From positions 1-32,549 of the forward strand of contig QLUC01000004.1 in the NCBI GenBank assembly GCA_018725275.1: a DNA stretch of 32,549 nucleotides, read 5' to 3'. The first letter of the stretch is position 1; each line of letters starts with the position of its first letter. Origin of the DNA: Bacillota bacterium (lineage in GTDB: Bacteria; Bacillota; UBA994). Shown piece by piece: positions 13,322 through 21,853 of this stretch. The translations under genes and the position numbers were made by a program. Under the pieces are notes generated by a model. That model did not search any database, had not been told where the DNA came from, and worked only from the letters and a program-made list of their open reading frames with translations.

Positions 13322-15400
13322 CTAGACGAATAAAGGAGCGAAAACGAGGGCTACAATGGCCATGAGCTTGATGAGGATGTTCATCGAAGGGCCGGAGGTG
13401 TCCTTGAAAGGATCGCCCACGGTGTCGCCGACGACTGCGGCTTGGTGAGTCGGAGTACCCTTGCCGCCGTATTGACCGCCCTCGATGTACTTTTTGGCAT
13501 TATCCCACGCGCCACCGGCATTGGCCATCATTATAGCCAACAGTACCCCCGTGACTAAGGACCCGGCAAGCAAGCCCCCCAGCGCTTCCTTGCCCAGGAA
13601 GAGGCCGGTAGCCAGCGGTGCAATGACGGCGATTAACCCGGGGATGATCATTTCCTTGAGGGCCGCGGAGGTGCTGATATCGACACAACGGGCATAGTCG
13701 GGGCGTCCCGTGCCCTCCATAATTCCAGGAATCTCTTTAAACTGACGGCGCACTTCGCCAATCATTTGGAAAGCCGCGCGACCGACGGCCTGCATGGTCA
13801 AAGCGGCGAAGAGGAAGGGCAGCATGCCCCCCAAGAACAGCCCGATAATGACATCGGAAGATAGAATATTAATGGTTGTGAGCTGCACCACCGTGGCATA
13901 GGCCGAGAACAAGGCCAGTGCCGTGAGCGCTGCCGAGCCGATGGCAAAACCCTTGCCGATAGCGGCGGTGGTGTTACCGACGGCGTCGAGGTTGTCGGTT
14001 ATCTTGCGCACAGATTTGTCCAGGCCGGCCATTTCGGCGATGCCGCCGGCGTTATCGGCGATTGGACCATAGGCGTCTACCGCCACCACCATGCCGGTCG
14101 TGGCCAACATGCCCACCGCGGCAATGGCAATGCCCAAGAGTCCGGCGAAATAAACGGAGATAGAGATGGCAATGGCGATGACGATTATGGGCGCGGCAGT
14201 GCTGAGCATGCCTACCGCCAGACCGGTGATGATTGTAGTCGCCGGGCCGGTTTGGGCGGCAGCGGCAATGCTCTGTACGGGCTTATTCTCACTCGAAGTG
14301 TAGTACTCGGTGATTTGTCCGATAGCCACGCCCGCTACTAAACCGGCCACTACAGCGTAGAAGACGCCAATATCTACGTTCAAGAAGCGAATCATCGCGA
14401 AAGCCCCGGCCACAGTAAGGGCCCCGGCGACATAGGTGCCATTGCTTAAGGCGCGCTGCACATTCGCACCCTCGCGGGCGGTGACAAAACGCGAGCCGAT
14501 GATCGAGGCGATGATGCCAATGCCGGCTAAAAGCAGGGGCACTAAGACTGCATGCCAAGGGTTGTCCCGGAGAGGATTAGTTGCTAGGGGGACGATGCCT
14601 ATGGCCATAGCCGCCACTATTGAACCGACATAGGATTCAAAGAGATCGGCACCCATGCCCGCCACGTCACCGACATTATCGCCGACATTGTCCGCGATAA
14701 CGGCGGGGTTTCTTGGGTCGTCTTCGGGAATACCGGCTTCGACCTTACCTACCAAGTCAGCACCGACATCGGCGGCCTTGGTGTAGATACCGCCGCCCAC
14801 ACGCGCAAAGAGGGCAATGGAGCTCGCGCCCAAGGCAAAGCCATTGACCATGGAGAGTAGCACGGTGAAAGCACCGGTGGGGCTGGCGTCAATGGCCGCA
14901 CAAGCGGGGCAATGCGCCAAGGGGTCTAGGATGACCATGCCGGCATGGACAATACGAAATGCTATGAAGAGAACGCTGATACCGATTAACCCGAGCCCGA
15001 CCACCGACATGCCCATGACGGCACCGCCGGAAAAGGCCACGGCAAGAGCTTTATTCTGCCCATGCTGGGCGGCGGCGGCGGTGCGCACATTGGCTTTCGT
15101 GGCCACCGTCATGCCAATGTATCCGGCAAGCATCGAGCTCGCCGCGCCATATAGGAAGGCTACAGCCGTAGATAGATTGATTTGCCAGGCAATAGCGATA
15201 AACAATACCAAAACAAATATAGCCAAACTCTTGTATTCTCGGCGTAAAAAAGCCATCGCACCCTCTTGAATGGCCTGGGCTATTTCTTTCATGCGTGAAT
15301 TTCCGGCATCTTGGCGAGTAACTTGATCTGCCAAAAACCACGCAAACAACAGCGCCAGCACGCCCGCCGCGGGAGCTGACCAGAGTAACAACTCTTCCAT
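13322..15400 (-). CDS. hppA: Membrane-bound ion-pumping pyrophosphatase (K+-dependent, probably Na+-type)
   Basis: Couples pyrophosphate hydrolysis to pumping of Na+ or H+ across the membrane, saving energy in anaerobes. The 692-aa, about 16-TM protein has the substrate motifs GGGIYTKAADVGADLVGK (about 202-219), EDDPRNPAVIADNVGDNVGD, and a C-terminal GDTVGDPFKDTSGPS. GNTTAAIGKG carries the Ala typical of K+-dependent enzymes. The gate Glu is in DLFESY (E255), the position typical of Na+-pumping members rather than the plant-like DLFGSYAE; some K+-dependent H+ pumps also have it, so the ion is a guess. A CPAC pair (C164, C167) lies in a loop. ATG at 15400 follows AGGAGG. Confidence 0.95.
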   Translation of the reverse strand: MEELLLWSAPAAGVLALLFAWFLADQVTRQDAGNSRMKEIAQAIQEGAMAFLRREYKSLAIFVLVLFIAIAWQINLSTAVAFLYGAASSMLAGYIGMTVATKANVRTAAAAQHGQNKALAVAFSGGAVMGMSVVGLGLIGISVLFIAFRIVHAGMVILDPLAHCPACAAIDASPTGAFTVLLSMVNGFALGASSIALFARVGGGIYTKAADVGADLVGKVEAGIPEDDPRNPAVIADNVGDNVGDVAGMGADLFESYVGSIVAAMAIGIVPLATNPLRDNPWHAVLVPLLLAGIGIIASIIGSRFVTAREGANVQRALSNGTYVAGALTVAGAFAMIRFLNVDIGVFYAVVAGLVAGVAIGQITEYYTSSENKPVQSIAAAAQTGPATTIITGLAVGMLSTAAPIIVIAIAISISVYFAGLLGIAIAAVGMLATTGMVVAVDAYGPIADNAGGIAEMAGLDKSVRKITDNLDAVGNTTAAIGKGFAIGSAALTALALFSAYATVVQLTTINILSSDVIIGLFLGGMLPFLFAALTMQAVGRAAFQMIGEVRRQFKEIPGIMEGTGRPDYARCVDISTSAALKEMIIPGLIAVIAPLATGLFLGKEALGGLLAGSLVTGVLLAIMMANAGGAWDNAKKYIEGGQYGGKGTPTHQAAVVGDTVGDPFKDTSGPSMNILIKLMAIVALVFAPLFV

Positions 15401-15441
15401 ATGTCTACCTCCTGTTCTAACTGCAACCCTAACTACAAGAA

Positions 15442-15466
15442 GGGCAGCCGCGACTTCGCGCTGCCC
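15442..15466 (-). terminator. Terminator after secG
   Basis: Minus-strand stem GGGCAGCGCG-AAGT-CGCG(G)CTGCCC with one bulged base, followed by TTCTTG, eight bases beyond the secG stop. Only about 40 bases remain before hppA, so hppA is probably expressed by read-through or from a promoter overlapping this stem. Confidence 0.65.
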
Positions 15467-15474
15467 TCATACCC

Positions 15475-15696
15475 TTACTGCACTACGGCGATAGTTAACG
15501 AAATCACCATAAACGCAATGCCCAGCCCAATGGTCAGCTTATTAAAGAATGCATCCATGTTCTTCTTACGCCCAAATAGTGTTTCCGCCCCACCCGCTAT
15601 AGCGCCTAGACCAGCGGCGCGGCCGCTCTGCATGACTATCGAGACGATAACGCCGACAGCGATTAGGCCTTGTATTATCTTTAGAACGATGAGCAA
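15475..15696 (-). CDS. secG: Preprotein translocase subunit SecG
   Basis: Small partner of SecYE that aids protein export at the cytoplasmic membrane. The product is about 73 aa with two TM helices (about 2-22 and 52-72) and the conserved cytosolic loop MQSGRAAGLGAIAGGAETLFGRKK. TTG at 15696 is chosen: GGGGGGAG lies six bases before, and the resulting MLIVLKIIQGL start fits the family. A longer reading from GTG 15717 would add seven residues encoded by the SD itself. It follows eno and has its own promoter at 15731-15759. Confidence 0.93.
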   Translation of the reverse strand: MLIVLKIIQGLIAVGVIVSIVMQSGRAAGLGAIAGGAETLFGRKKNMDAFFNKLTIGLGIAFMVISLTIAVVQ

Positions 15697-15730
15697 CTTG
15701 CTCTCCCCCCCCATCACATAAACTCAACTG

Positions 15731-15759
15731 ATTCTAGCACAGCCCACCTTGCTTGACAA
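15731..15759 (-). promoter_or_regulatory. Sigma-A promoter for secG
   Basis: Minus-strand TTGTCA (15759-15754), 17 bases, TAGAAT (15736-15731): five of six matches at each hexamer, lying just past the eno stop. It gives secG transcription independent of the glycolysis operon. Confidence 0.78.
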
Positions 15760-15771
15760 CCAAAGCCGAGA

Positions 15772-17055
15772 CTAACGCAGATTGTAGAAGGCGTCTTTGC
15801 CAGGGTATGCGGCCGAGGCGCCAAGCTCCTCCTCAATGCGCAGCAATTGGTTGTACTTGGCAACGCGGTCGGTGCGGCAAGGGGCGCCCGTCTTGATTTG
15901 CCCGGCATTAACGGCAACCGCCAGGTCAGCGATGGTGGTGTCCTCTGTTTCGCCGCTGCGATGGGATATAATGGCGGTCCAGCCGGCCCGCTTGGCCATC
16001 TCGATGGCATCAAGCGTCTCCGTTAGGGTGCCAATTTGATTGAGCTTGATGAGCACCGCATTGACGGCCCGCTCCTTGATGGCCCGGCTGATGCGCTCCG
16101 TATTAGTGACGAGCAGGTCGTCGCCCACAATTTGCACCCTCTTGCCTAGACGAGCGTTGAGGTCCTTCCAGCCGGCCCAGTCTTCCTCGGCCATGCCGTC
16201 CTCGAGTGAAATAATGGGGTACTTATCGGCGAGCTCCACCCACCACGCCGCAAGCTCAGTCGAGGTCCACTTTTTTGTCCCTCTTTCCATCACATAGTGG
16301 CCATCCTGGTAAAACTCGGTGGCGGCAGCGTCAATTGCTATGTAGAGATCTTGCCCCGGCACATAGCCCGCGGCAGCGATGGCCTCCATGATGACCTCGA
16401 GGGCCTCTTCGTTTGAGCTTAGCTTCGGAGCGAAGCCGCCCTCATCACCGACGGCCGTGCTGTAACCCTTCTTCTTTAAAACGCTTTTTAGTTTATGGAA
16501 GACCTCGACGCCCATGCGCAAACCCTCGGCATAGCTCGGTGCCCCCGTCGGCATGACCATAAACTCCTGAATGTCCACCCCGTTGTCGGCGTGCTTGCCG
16601 CCATTAAGAATGTTCATCATCGGCACGGGCAAGACGCGCGCACTCACTCCGCCGAGGTACTGGTAGAGGGGCAGATGACAATACTCTGCCGCCGCATGCG
16701 CCACCGCCAAAGACACGCCGAGGATGGCGTTGGCCCCCAGACGCTCCTTGTTGACTGTGCCATCGAGCTCAATGAGCAAGGCGTCGATGGCTGCTTGGTT
16801 ACAGGCATCTAGCCCCTCTAATGCTTCGGCGATTTCGCCGTTGACGAAGTCCACAGCATTGAGAACGCCCTTGCCGAGGTAGCGGAGAGGGTCCTCATCT
16901 CTGATTTCCACGGCCTCGAACTGGCCGGTTGAGGCGCCTGAGGGGACGATGGCCCGACCAACCACGCCATCGTCAAGTACTACTTCTACCTCCACAGTGG
17001 GGTTGCCCCGCGAATCTAGAACCTCGCGGGCAATAATTTCAATGATGGTGCTCAT
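15772..17055 (-). CDS. eno: Enolase (phosphopyruvate hydratase)
   Basis: Interconverts 2-phosphoglycerate and phosphoenolpyruvate. The 427-aa protein begins STIIEIIAREVLDSRGNPTVE and has GASTGQFEAVE, the NGGKHADN loop, AVGDEGGFAPKL with the general-acid Glu, the Mg2+ ligands in AIDAAATEF, SLEDGMAEEDW and IVGDDLLVTN, the catalytic Lys in LIKLNQIGTLTE, and the signature SHRSGETEDTTIADLAVA. ATG at 17055 overlaps the gpmI stop as TGATG; an in-frame GTG at 17058 is also possible. It is the last gene of the gap-pgk-tpiA-gpmI-eno run. Confidence 0.98.
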   Translation of the reverse strand: MSTIIEIIAREVLDSRGNPTVEVEVVLDDGVVGRAIVPSGASTGQFEAVEIRDEDPLRYLGKGVLNAVDFVNGEIAEALEGLDACNQAAIDALLIELDGTVNKERLGANAILGVSLAVAHAAAEYCHLPLYQYLGGVSARVLPVPMMNILNGGKHADNGVDIQEFMVMPTGAPSYAEGLRMGVEVFHKLKSVLKKKGYSTAVGDEGGFAPKLSSNEEALEVIMEAIAAAGYVPGQDLYIAIDAAATEFYQDGHYVMERGTKKWTSTELAAWWVELADKYPIISLEDGMAEEDWAGWKDLNARLGKRVQIVGDDLLVTNTERISRAIKERAVNAVLIKLNQIGTLTETLDAIEMAKRAGWTAIISHRSGETEDTTIADLAVAVNAGQIKTGAPCRTDRVAKYNQLLRIEEELGASAAYPGKDAFYNLR

Positions 17056-18581
17056 CACCAGGCCTCCTTTATTAGTGATTTTCCGGTCATTTTTGCCGGC
17101 TGGGCTAGACCCAAAAGTTCGAGCACGGTCGGTGCGATGTCCGCCAGCACGCCCTGCTCCTTAACCTGGAGAGAATTTTGGGGAGTGATTACGAGGCAGG
17201 GAACTGGGTTTAGGGTGTGGGCGGTGTGTATCTGCCCCGACTCAGTAAAAACCTCCTCGGCATTGCCGTGGTCAGCGGTGAGCAACAGCGCGCCCCCGCT
17301 CGCCAATACTTGCGCCACTACTCGGCCAACAACCTCATCCACAGTAGCCACAGCCTGACATACGGCGGGGAACACGCCGGTGTGTCCCACCATGTCGAGG
17401 TTGGCAAAGTTCATGACCACTAAGTCATAGCCCACAGTCCAGTTCGTTGCAAAGGCTTCCGCCACGGCCTTGGCGCTCATTTCGGGCACTAGGTCGTAAG
17501 TGGCCACCCGGGGCGAAGGGATGAGCAAGCGGTCTTCGCCGACAAAAGGTTCCTCCCTGCCGCCGCTAAAAAAGAAGGTCACATGGGCGTATTTCTCCGT
17601 CTCAGCTAGGCGCATCTGCCTCAGCCCGGCCCGACTCACCACCTCACCCAGCGTGTCGGCAAGGTCGTCCGGCTGGAAAATTTGCGGAAAGGGGAAGGCG
17701 TGATGATACCTAGTGAAAGTAGCGATGGTTACGCTTGGCTTACTCTGTCGCGTAAAACCGACTTCCTTGTCGTAACAGAAGGCCTGCACAATCTGACGCA
17801 TGCGGTCGGCACGGAAATTAAAGAATAACAAGCTGTCGCCGTCTTGCAAGACAGCCGTCGGTTGCTCGCTGCTCACCACCAAGGGCGGCAAGAACTCGTC
17901 CGTCACTCCCACTGCATATTGCTGAAGCACTGCCTGACTTAAGCGGGCGACCCCGTGCCCCTGCCCTAGGGTCAAAGCCTCATAGGCCTGGGCAGTGCGC
18001 TCCCAGCGAGTGTCGCGGTCCATGCCGTAGTAACGGCCCATCACGGTGGCAATGCGCCCCGTGCCGAGGTCCTCGACATACTTCTCTATTTCGGCAAGCC
18101 ACGCCTGCCCCGAGGTGGGTGGCGCGTCGCGGCCATCAAGTAGCAGGTGCAGGAAGACCGTCAGTCCTTCGTCATAGCATTGGCGAAGTATTTCTTTGAG
18201 GTGATCAGTATGGCTATGCACACCCCCTAGCGACAAAAGCCCATAAAGATGAACGCGTCCTTGCGTTTCCTTGGTTTTAGTGACTAAATCTCGCCATACG
18301 GCATTGCGCTTCAGTTCCCCTTGCGCCAAGGCCCGGGTGATGCGCGCGAGGTCCTGGTAGACAATGCGGCCAGCCCCGATGTTTAAATGCCCCACGTTAC
18401 TGTCGCCCATTTGCCCGGGCATGAGTCCCACGGCCTCGCCGGAACAATCCAGTTTCGCCCAAGGGTAGTCGCGGGTAAGGGCGTCAAGATTTGGTGTGGG
18501 AACGCACTTTAAGGCATTGCCTAGAACCGCATCACGCAGACCCCAGCCGTCAAGAATTACTAAAGCGACTTGCTTATACAT
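17055..18581 (-). CDS. gpmI: 2,3-bisphosphoglycerate-independent phosphoglycerate mutase
   Basis: Manganese enzyme interconverting 3- and 2-phosphoglycerate through a phosphoserine. The 508-aa protein starts YKQVALVILDGWGLRD (first metal Asp) and has the nucleophile Ser in QMGDSNVGHLNIGAGR, then HSHTDHLKEIL, LDGRDAPPTSG, FFNFRADRMRQI, the metal motifs NFANLDMVGHTG and LLTADHGNAEEV, and ending PTVLELLGLAQPAKMTGKSL. ATG at 18581 is eight bases after GGGGAG and overlaps the end of tpiA by eight bases; the longer ORF form adds ten tpiA-encoded out-of-frame residues and is unlikely. Confidence 0.97.
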   Translation of the reverse strand: MYKQVALVILDGWGLRDAVLGNALKCVPTPNLDALTRDYPWAKLDCSGEAVGLMPGQMGDSNVGHLNIGAGRIVYQDLARITRALAQGELKRNAVWRDLVTKTKETQGRVHLYGLLSLGGVHSHTDHLKEILRQCYDEGLTVFLHLLLDGRDAPPTSGQAWLAEIEKYVEDLGTGRIATVMGRYYGMDRDTRWERTAQAYEALTLGQGHGVARLSQAVLQQYAVGVTDEFLPPLVVSSEQPTAVLQDGDSLLFFNFRADRMRQIVQAFCYDKEVGFTRQSKPSVTIATFTRYHHAFPFPQIFQPDDLADTLGEVVSRAGLRQMRLAETEKYAHVTFFFSGGREEPFVGEDRLLIPSPRVATYDLVPEMSAKAVAEAFATNWTVGYDLVVMNFANLDMVGHTGVFPAVCQAVATVDEVVGRVVAQVLASGGALLLTADHGNAEEVFTESGQIHTAHTLNPVPCLVITPQNSLQVKEQGVLADIAPTVLELLGLAQPAKMTGKSLIKEAW

Positions 18582-19332
18582 AGGTCTTGCTCCCCGCAAG
18601 GCTGGCAATTTGGGCGAAGCTTTCGCCCTTTAAGCTCACCCCGCCAGCGAGAACTCCGCCAACAAACTCCGCTGCCAAGAAACCAGCCGCATTCTCGGGG
18701 GTGACGCTCCCACCATAGAGCAGCCGCACTTGCCCCGCCGGCACCTTGTTACGCGCCAGTTGGTAGATTGCCCTGAGCATTGCAGAAGCCTGCAAAGGGG
18801 TTGCAGCCTGCCCTGTACCGATGGCCCAGATCGGCTCATAGGCAATGGCAATTTCTTTGACCTCTCCCTCAAGGAGGGACAACCCCGCCATAAGCTGCGC
18901 GAGGACATAGTCTTCGCCCCGATTAGCACGGCGCGTGGCGAGTTCCTCCCCTACGCAGAGCACTGGGGTTAGACCATGCCTCACTGTGGCCGCCACTTTT
19001 ATGGCGACAGAGGCATCGTTCTCGCCAAAATACTGCCGCCGCTCCGAGTGCCCCACGAGGACATACTGACAACCCATTTCTTTAAGCATGGGCAGAGAAA
19101 CCTCGCCGGTGTAAGCGCCGCTGTCCTCGTGGTACACATCTTGCGCGCCGAGTTTGATCTCGGTTGCGGCAAGCAAGCTGCCGACATGAGATAACAGGGT
19201 AAATGGCGGGCAAATGCACAAATCCACCTCGCCTTGCGCATCTAGCGCACTCTGGATGCTCCGGATGAGTGCTTCGCTCCCTTTGAGCGAGCCGTTCATT
19301 TTCCAGTTGCCGATAATTAAAGGCCGGCCCAA
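18574..19332 (-). CDS. tpiA: Triosephosphate isomerase
   Basis: Interconverts dihydroxyacetone phosphate and glyceraldehyde 3-phosphate. The 252-aa TIM barrel has GNWKMNGS with the active Lys near residue 10, VGHSERRQYFGE with the catalytic His, AYEPIWAIGTG with the catalytic Glu, and the phosphate loop LYGGSVTPENA. TTG at 19332 is preferred: GAGGTG lies about six bases ahead and the product then begins MGRPLIIGNWKMN, matching the family start, one base after the pgk stop. An in-frame GTG at 19341 is part of that SD. Confidence 0.97.
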   Translation of the reverse strand: MGRPLIIGNWKMNGSLKGSEALIRSIQSALDAQGEVDLCICPPFTLLSHVGSLLAATEIKLGAQDVYHEDSGAYTGEVSLPMLKEMGCQYVLVGHSERRQYFGENDASVAIKVAATVRHGLTPVLCVGEELATRRANRGEDYVLAQLMAGLSLLEGEVKEIAIAYEPIWAIGTGQAATPLQASAMLRAIYQLARNKVPAGQVRLLYGGSVTPENAAGFLAAEFVGGVLAGGVSLKGESFAQIASLAGSKTYV

Positions 19333-19333
19333 A

Positions 19334-20533
19334 CTATTCACCTCGGCCAGCCTTTTCGGTCAGGGCGGCCACGCCAGGCAACACCTTACCCTCAAGGAAC
19401 TCGAGCGATGCGCCGCCACCGGTGGAGATATGAGTCATTTTTTCTGCCAGCCCCGCCTGTTCGACGGCCGCGGCACTGTCCCCCCCACCTACAACCGTGA
19501 CCGCGCCGGAGCCAGCCAATGCCTCCGCAACATCGAAGGTGCCCACCGCAAAAGCGGGGTTCTCAAAAACCCCCATGGGGCCATTCCACAGTACCAAGCG
19601 GGCAGCAAGAACGACCTTGGCAAATTGCTCAGCGGACCTTGGGCCAATATCCACAATCATCTTGTCCGGCGGTATATCCGCTACCGCGACAATAGTCCCA
19701 GAATCATCAGAGATTGCATCGGCGACCACTACGTCCTCGGGCAAGTAAATGCTGATATGCGCCCTCTCCGCCATATCCAAGAGCTCCGCAGCCAGCTCCA
19801 AGCGCTCCGATTCTACTAAGGACTTGCCGATTTCGTACCCCTTGGCCTTGAGGAAGGTGTTGGCCATGCCGCCCCCGATAATGAGGCTATCGACGCGAGT
19901 GAGTAGCTGCTCGATGACCTTTATTTTGTCGGAGACCTTGGCCCCACCCAAGATGGCGAGGAAGGGGCGCCGCGGATTTTCTAGCACGCCGCCAAGAAAA
20001 TCCAGTTCCTTTTGCATGAGCAGCCCTGCCACCGCAGGTTTGAGAAACTGCGTAACGCCAGACACCGAAGCGTGGGCGCGATGGGCGGCCCCGAAAGCGT
20101 CGTTAACGTAGATCTCGGCAAGCTTGGCTAGCTCGGCCGCAAAAGCAAGGTCATTCTTTTCTTCTTGGGCGTGAAAACGCAAATTCTCAAGGAGCACCAC
20201 CTCGCCATCGGCCAGGCGCAGGGTGGCAGCCAGCACTTCCTCACCAATGCAGTCGGGGAGGAGGCGCACCTCCTGCCCAAGTAGCGACGAGAGGCGAGCT
20301 GCGACCGGGGCCAGACTGTAACGCAGGTCCCGCTTGCCGCTGGGCCGGCCAAAGTGGCTCGCCAAAACGACCTTCGCCTTTTTCTCGCGCAAGTGCAGAA
20401 TGGTCGGCAGCGCCGCCCTAATGCGGGTGTCGTCGGTAATCCGCCCCATTTCGTCCAAGGGCACATTAAAGTCGACCCGCACCAAGACGCGTTTGCCGGC
20501 AACGGCAATATCTTTAATGCTGAGTTTAGCCAT
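19334..20533 (-). CDS. pgk: Phosphoglycerate kinase
   Basis: Makes ATP and 3-phosphoglycerate from 1,3-bisphosphoglycerate and ADP. The 399-aa protein begins MAKLSIKDIAVAGKRVLVRVDFNVPLDE and has HFGRPSGKRDLRYSLAPVA, LLENLRFHAQEEKN, the hinge region AILGGAKVSDKIKVI, GGGMANTFLKAKGYEIGKS, WNGPMGVFE and the C-terminal GGGDSAAAVEQAG and STGGGASLEFLEGK. The ATG at 20533 begins two bases after the gap stop and has only a weak SD, so it depends on coupling to gap. Twenty-three extra in-frame codons upstream overlap gap and are ignored. Confidence 0.98.
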   Translation of the reverse strand: MAKLSIKDIAVAGKRVLVRVDFNVPLDEMGRITDDTRIRAALPTILHLREKKAKVVLASHFGRPSGKRDLRYSLAPVAARLSSLLGQEVRLLPDCIGEEVLAATLRLADGEVVLLENLRFHAQEEKNDLAFAAELAKLAEIYVNDAFGAAHRAHASVSGVTQFLKPAVAGLLMQKELDFLGGVLENPRRPFLAILGGAKVSDKIKVIEQLLTRVDSLIIGGGMANTFLKAKGYEIGKSLVESERLELAAELLDMAERAHISIYLPEDVVVADAISDDSGTIVAVADIPPDKMIVDIGPRSAEQFAKVVLAARLVLWNGPMGVFENPAFAVGTFDVAEALAGSGAVTVVGGGDSAAAVEQAGLAEKMTHISTGGGASLEFLEGKVLPGVAALTEKAGRGE

Positions 20534-20535
20534 GA

Positions 20536-21543
20536 CTATACCTGTGCATAGTGGTCGGCGATGAGGGACAATACATCGACCATACGGCAGGAGAAACCCC
20601 ATTCATTGTCATACCAAGCGCATACCTTGGCCATGTTCTCGCCGATAACCATGGTTAGGGCTAGGTCGATGATGGAGGAGCGAGGGTCCCCCACATAGTC
20701 AACCGAAACTAAGGGTTCATCGCTAACTCCGAGGATGCCCTTCATGGGTCCATCGGCGGCAGCCCTAAAGGCAGCGTTAATCTGCTCGGCGGTCGCCGGC
20801 CTCGCCAGTTCCACGGTCAAATCTACCACGGATACGGTGGTGGTGGGCACACGCAAGGCAAAACCATTGAGTTTGCCCTTGAGCTCCGGCAGAACGAGCC
20901 CTATGGCCTTCGCCGCGCCGGTGGTGGAGGGGATGATAGACTGACTGGCAGTGCGGGCGCGACGCAAATCAGAGTGGATCTGATCGAGAATGCTTTGGTC
21001 GTTGGTGAAGGCATGGATCGTGTTCATAAGACCCTTGACGATACCAAATTCATCGCTCAGCACCTTGGCCATGGGGCCGAGACCATTGGTCGTACAAGAG
21101 GCATTCGAAATAATATGGTGTTTGGCATGATCATACTTGTCCTGGTTACAGCCGAGGACCAAAGTTAGGTCCTCGCCGGTAGCGGGAGAACTAATGAGCA
21201 CTTTCTTTGCTCCCGCTGTGATGTGTTTGCCGGCGGTGTCACGCTCTTTGAATTTACCGCTACACTCTACAACCACATCGACCGCCATTTCACCCCAGGG
21301 CAAGCGCAGAGGGTCTTTCTCGGCCAACACCTTGATGAAACGACCATCGACCACGATGCCTCCCTCGCCAAGGGAGACCTCCGCGTCAAAACGGCCATAG
21401 TTAGAGTCATACTTGAGTAAGTGGGCCAGCCCTTTAGCGTCAGCTAAGTCGTTGATGGCTACAATCTCTAGGTCGCTCCGTTGGTGAGCTATGCGAAACA
21501 CCTGACGTCCAATCCGCCCAAACCCATTGATGGCTATTTTCAT
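20536..21543 (-). CDS. gap: Glyceraldehyde-3-phosphate dehydrogenase, type I
   Basis: Oxidises glyceraldehyde 3-phosphate to 1,3-bisphosphoglycerate. The 335-aa protein starts MKIAINGFGRIGRQVFRIA (NAD-binding Rossmann fold), has an Asp at the end of strand 2 (INDLAD) as in NAD-dependent forms, the catalytic SNASCTTNGLGP cysteine, the catalytic His in TIHAFTNDQ, and the C-terminal WYDNEWGFSCRMVD. ATG at 21543 follows AAGGAGG. It is the first gene of the glycolysis operon; no cggR-type regulator precedes it, unlike in Bacillus. Confidence 0.98.
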   Translation of the reverse strand: MKIAINGFGRIGRQVFRIAHQRSDLEIVAINDLADAKGLAHLLKYDSNYGRFDAEVSLGEGGIVVDGRFIKVLAEKDPLRLPWGEMAVDVVVECSGKFKERDTAGKHITAGAKKVLISSPATGEDLTLVLGCNQDKYDHAKHHIISNASCTTNGLGPMAKVLSDEFGIVKGLMNTIHAFTNDQSILDQIHSDLRRARTASQSIIPSTTGAAKAIGLVLPELKGKLNGFALRVPTTTVSVVDLTVELARPATAEQINAAFRAAADGPMKGILGVSDEPLVSVDYVGDPRSSIIDLALTMVIGENMAKVCAWYDNEWGFSCRMVDVLSLIADHYAQV

Positions 21544-21577
21544 AGGTACCCTCCTTGTGCTCTAGGCCTAAGCCAAT

Positions 21578-21593
21578 TTGTTACATTATAACA
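21578..21593 (-). promoter_or_regulatory. Extended -10 promoter for the glycolysis operon
   Basis: Minus-strand TGTTATAAT (TATAAT at 21590-21585 with the TGn extension) about 40 bases before the gap start. The -35 position reads TTTCAG, a weak match, as often seen with extended -10 promoters. No operator resembling a CggR site is visible. Confidence 0.65.
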
Positions 21594-21603
21594 TTGAAGT
21601 CCT

Positions 21604-21853
21604 CGCGCTGAAAGCCCAACAACCGCAACCTCGCCGCTCGCTCGGCAGGACAAATGCCTTGCCGCAGCGAAAACTAAAAAAAACACAGCCATTACCTCGT
21701 TGTGCCACGGAATGACCAGGGCGTACTCCTAGTTATGTATTCGTTGCGACGGCGTTGACATCGTCGACTGCACCTTGCTCAGCGGTCGCCTATGTTGGGT
21801 CTTTGGTGGACGAGGTAGTTACTAGCTTCGATCAGGAATAGGGGGGTAAATTA
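21604..21853. other. Divergent intergenic region gap / 4-hydroxybutyryl-CoA dehydratase
   Basis: About 250 bases without a gene. It holds an A run at about 21676-21683, a CGACG/CGTCG dyad around 21747-21766, a lone TTGACA (21755-21760) without a -10 at 17 bases, and a loose sigma-54-like GG-N10-GC site (21643-21658, plus). No promoter for the dehydratase gene can be named firmly. Confidence 0.45.

Noticed and set aside
21755..21783. Sigma-A promoter for abfD from TTGACA
   Set aside because: The hexamer at the 17-base position is CTCAGC and no better -10 is at 16-18 bases.
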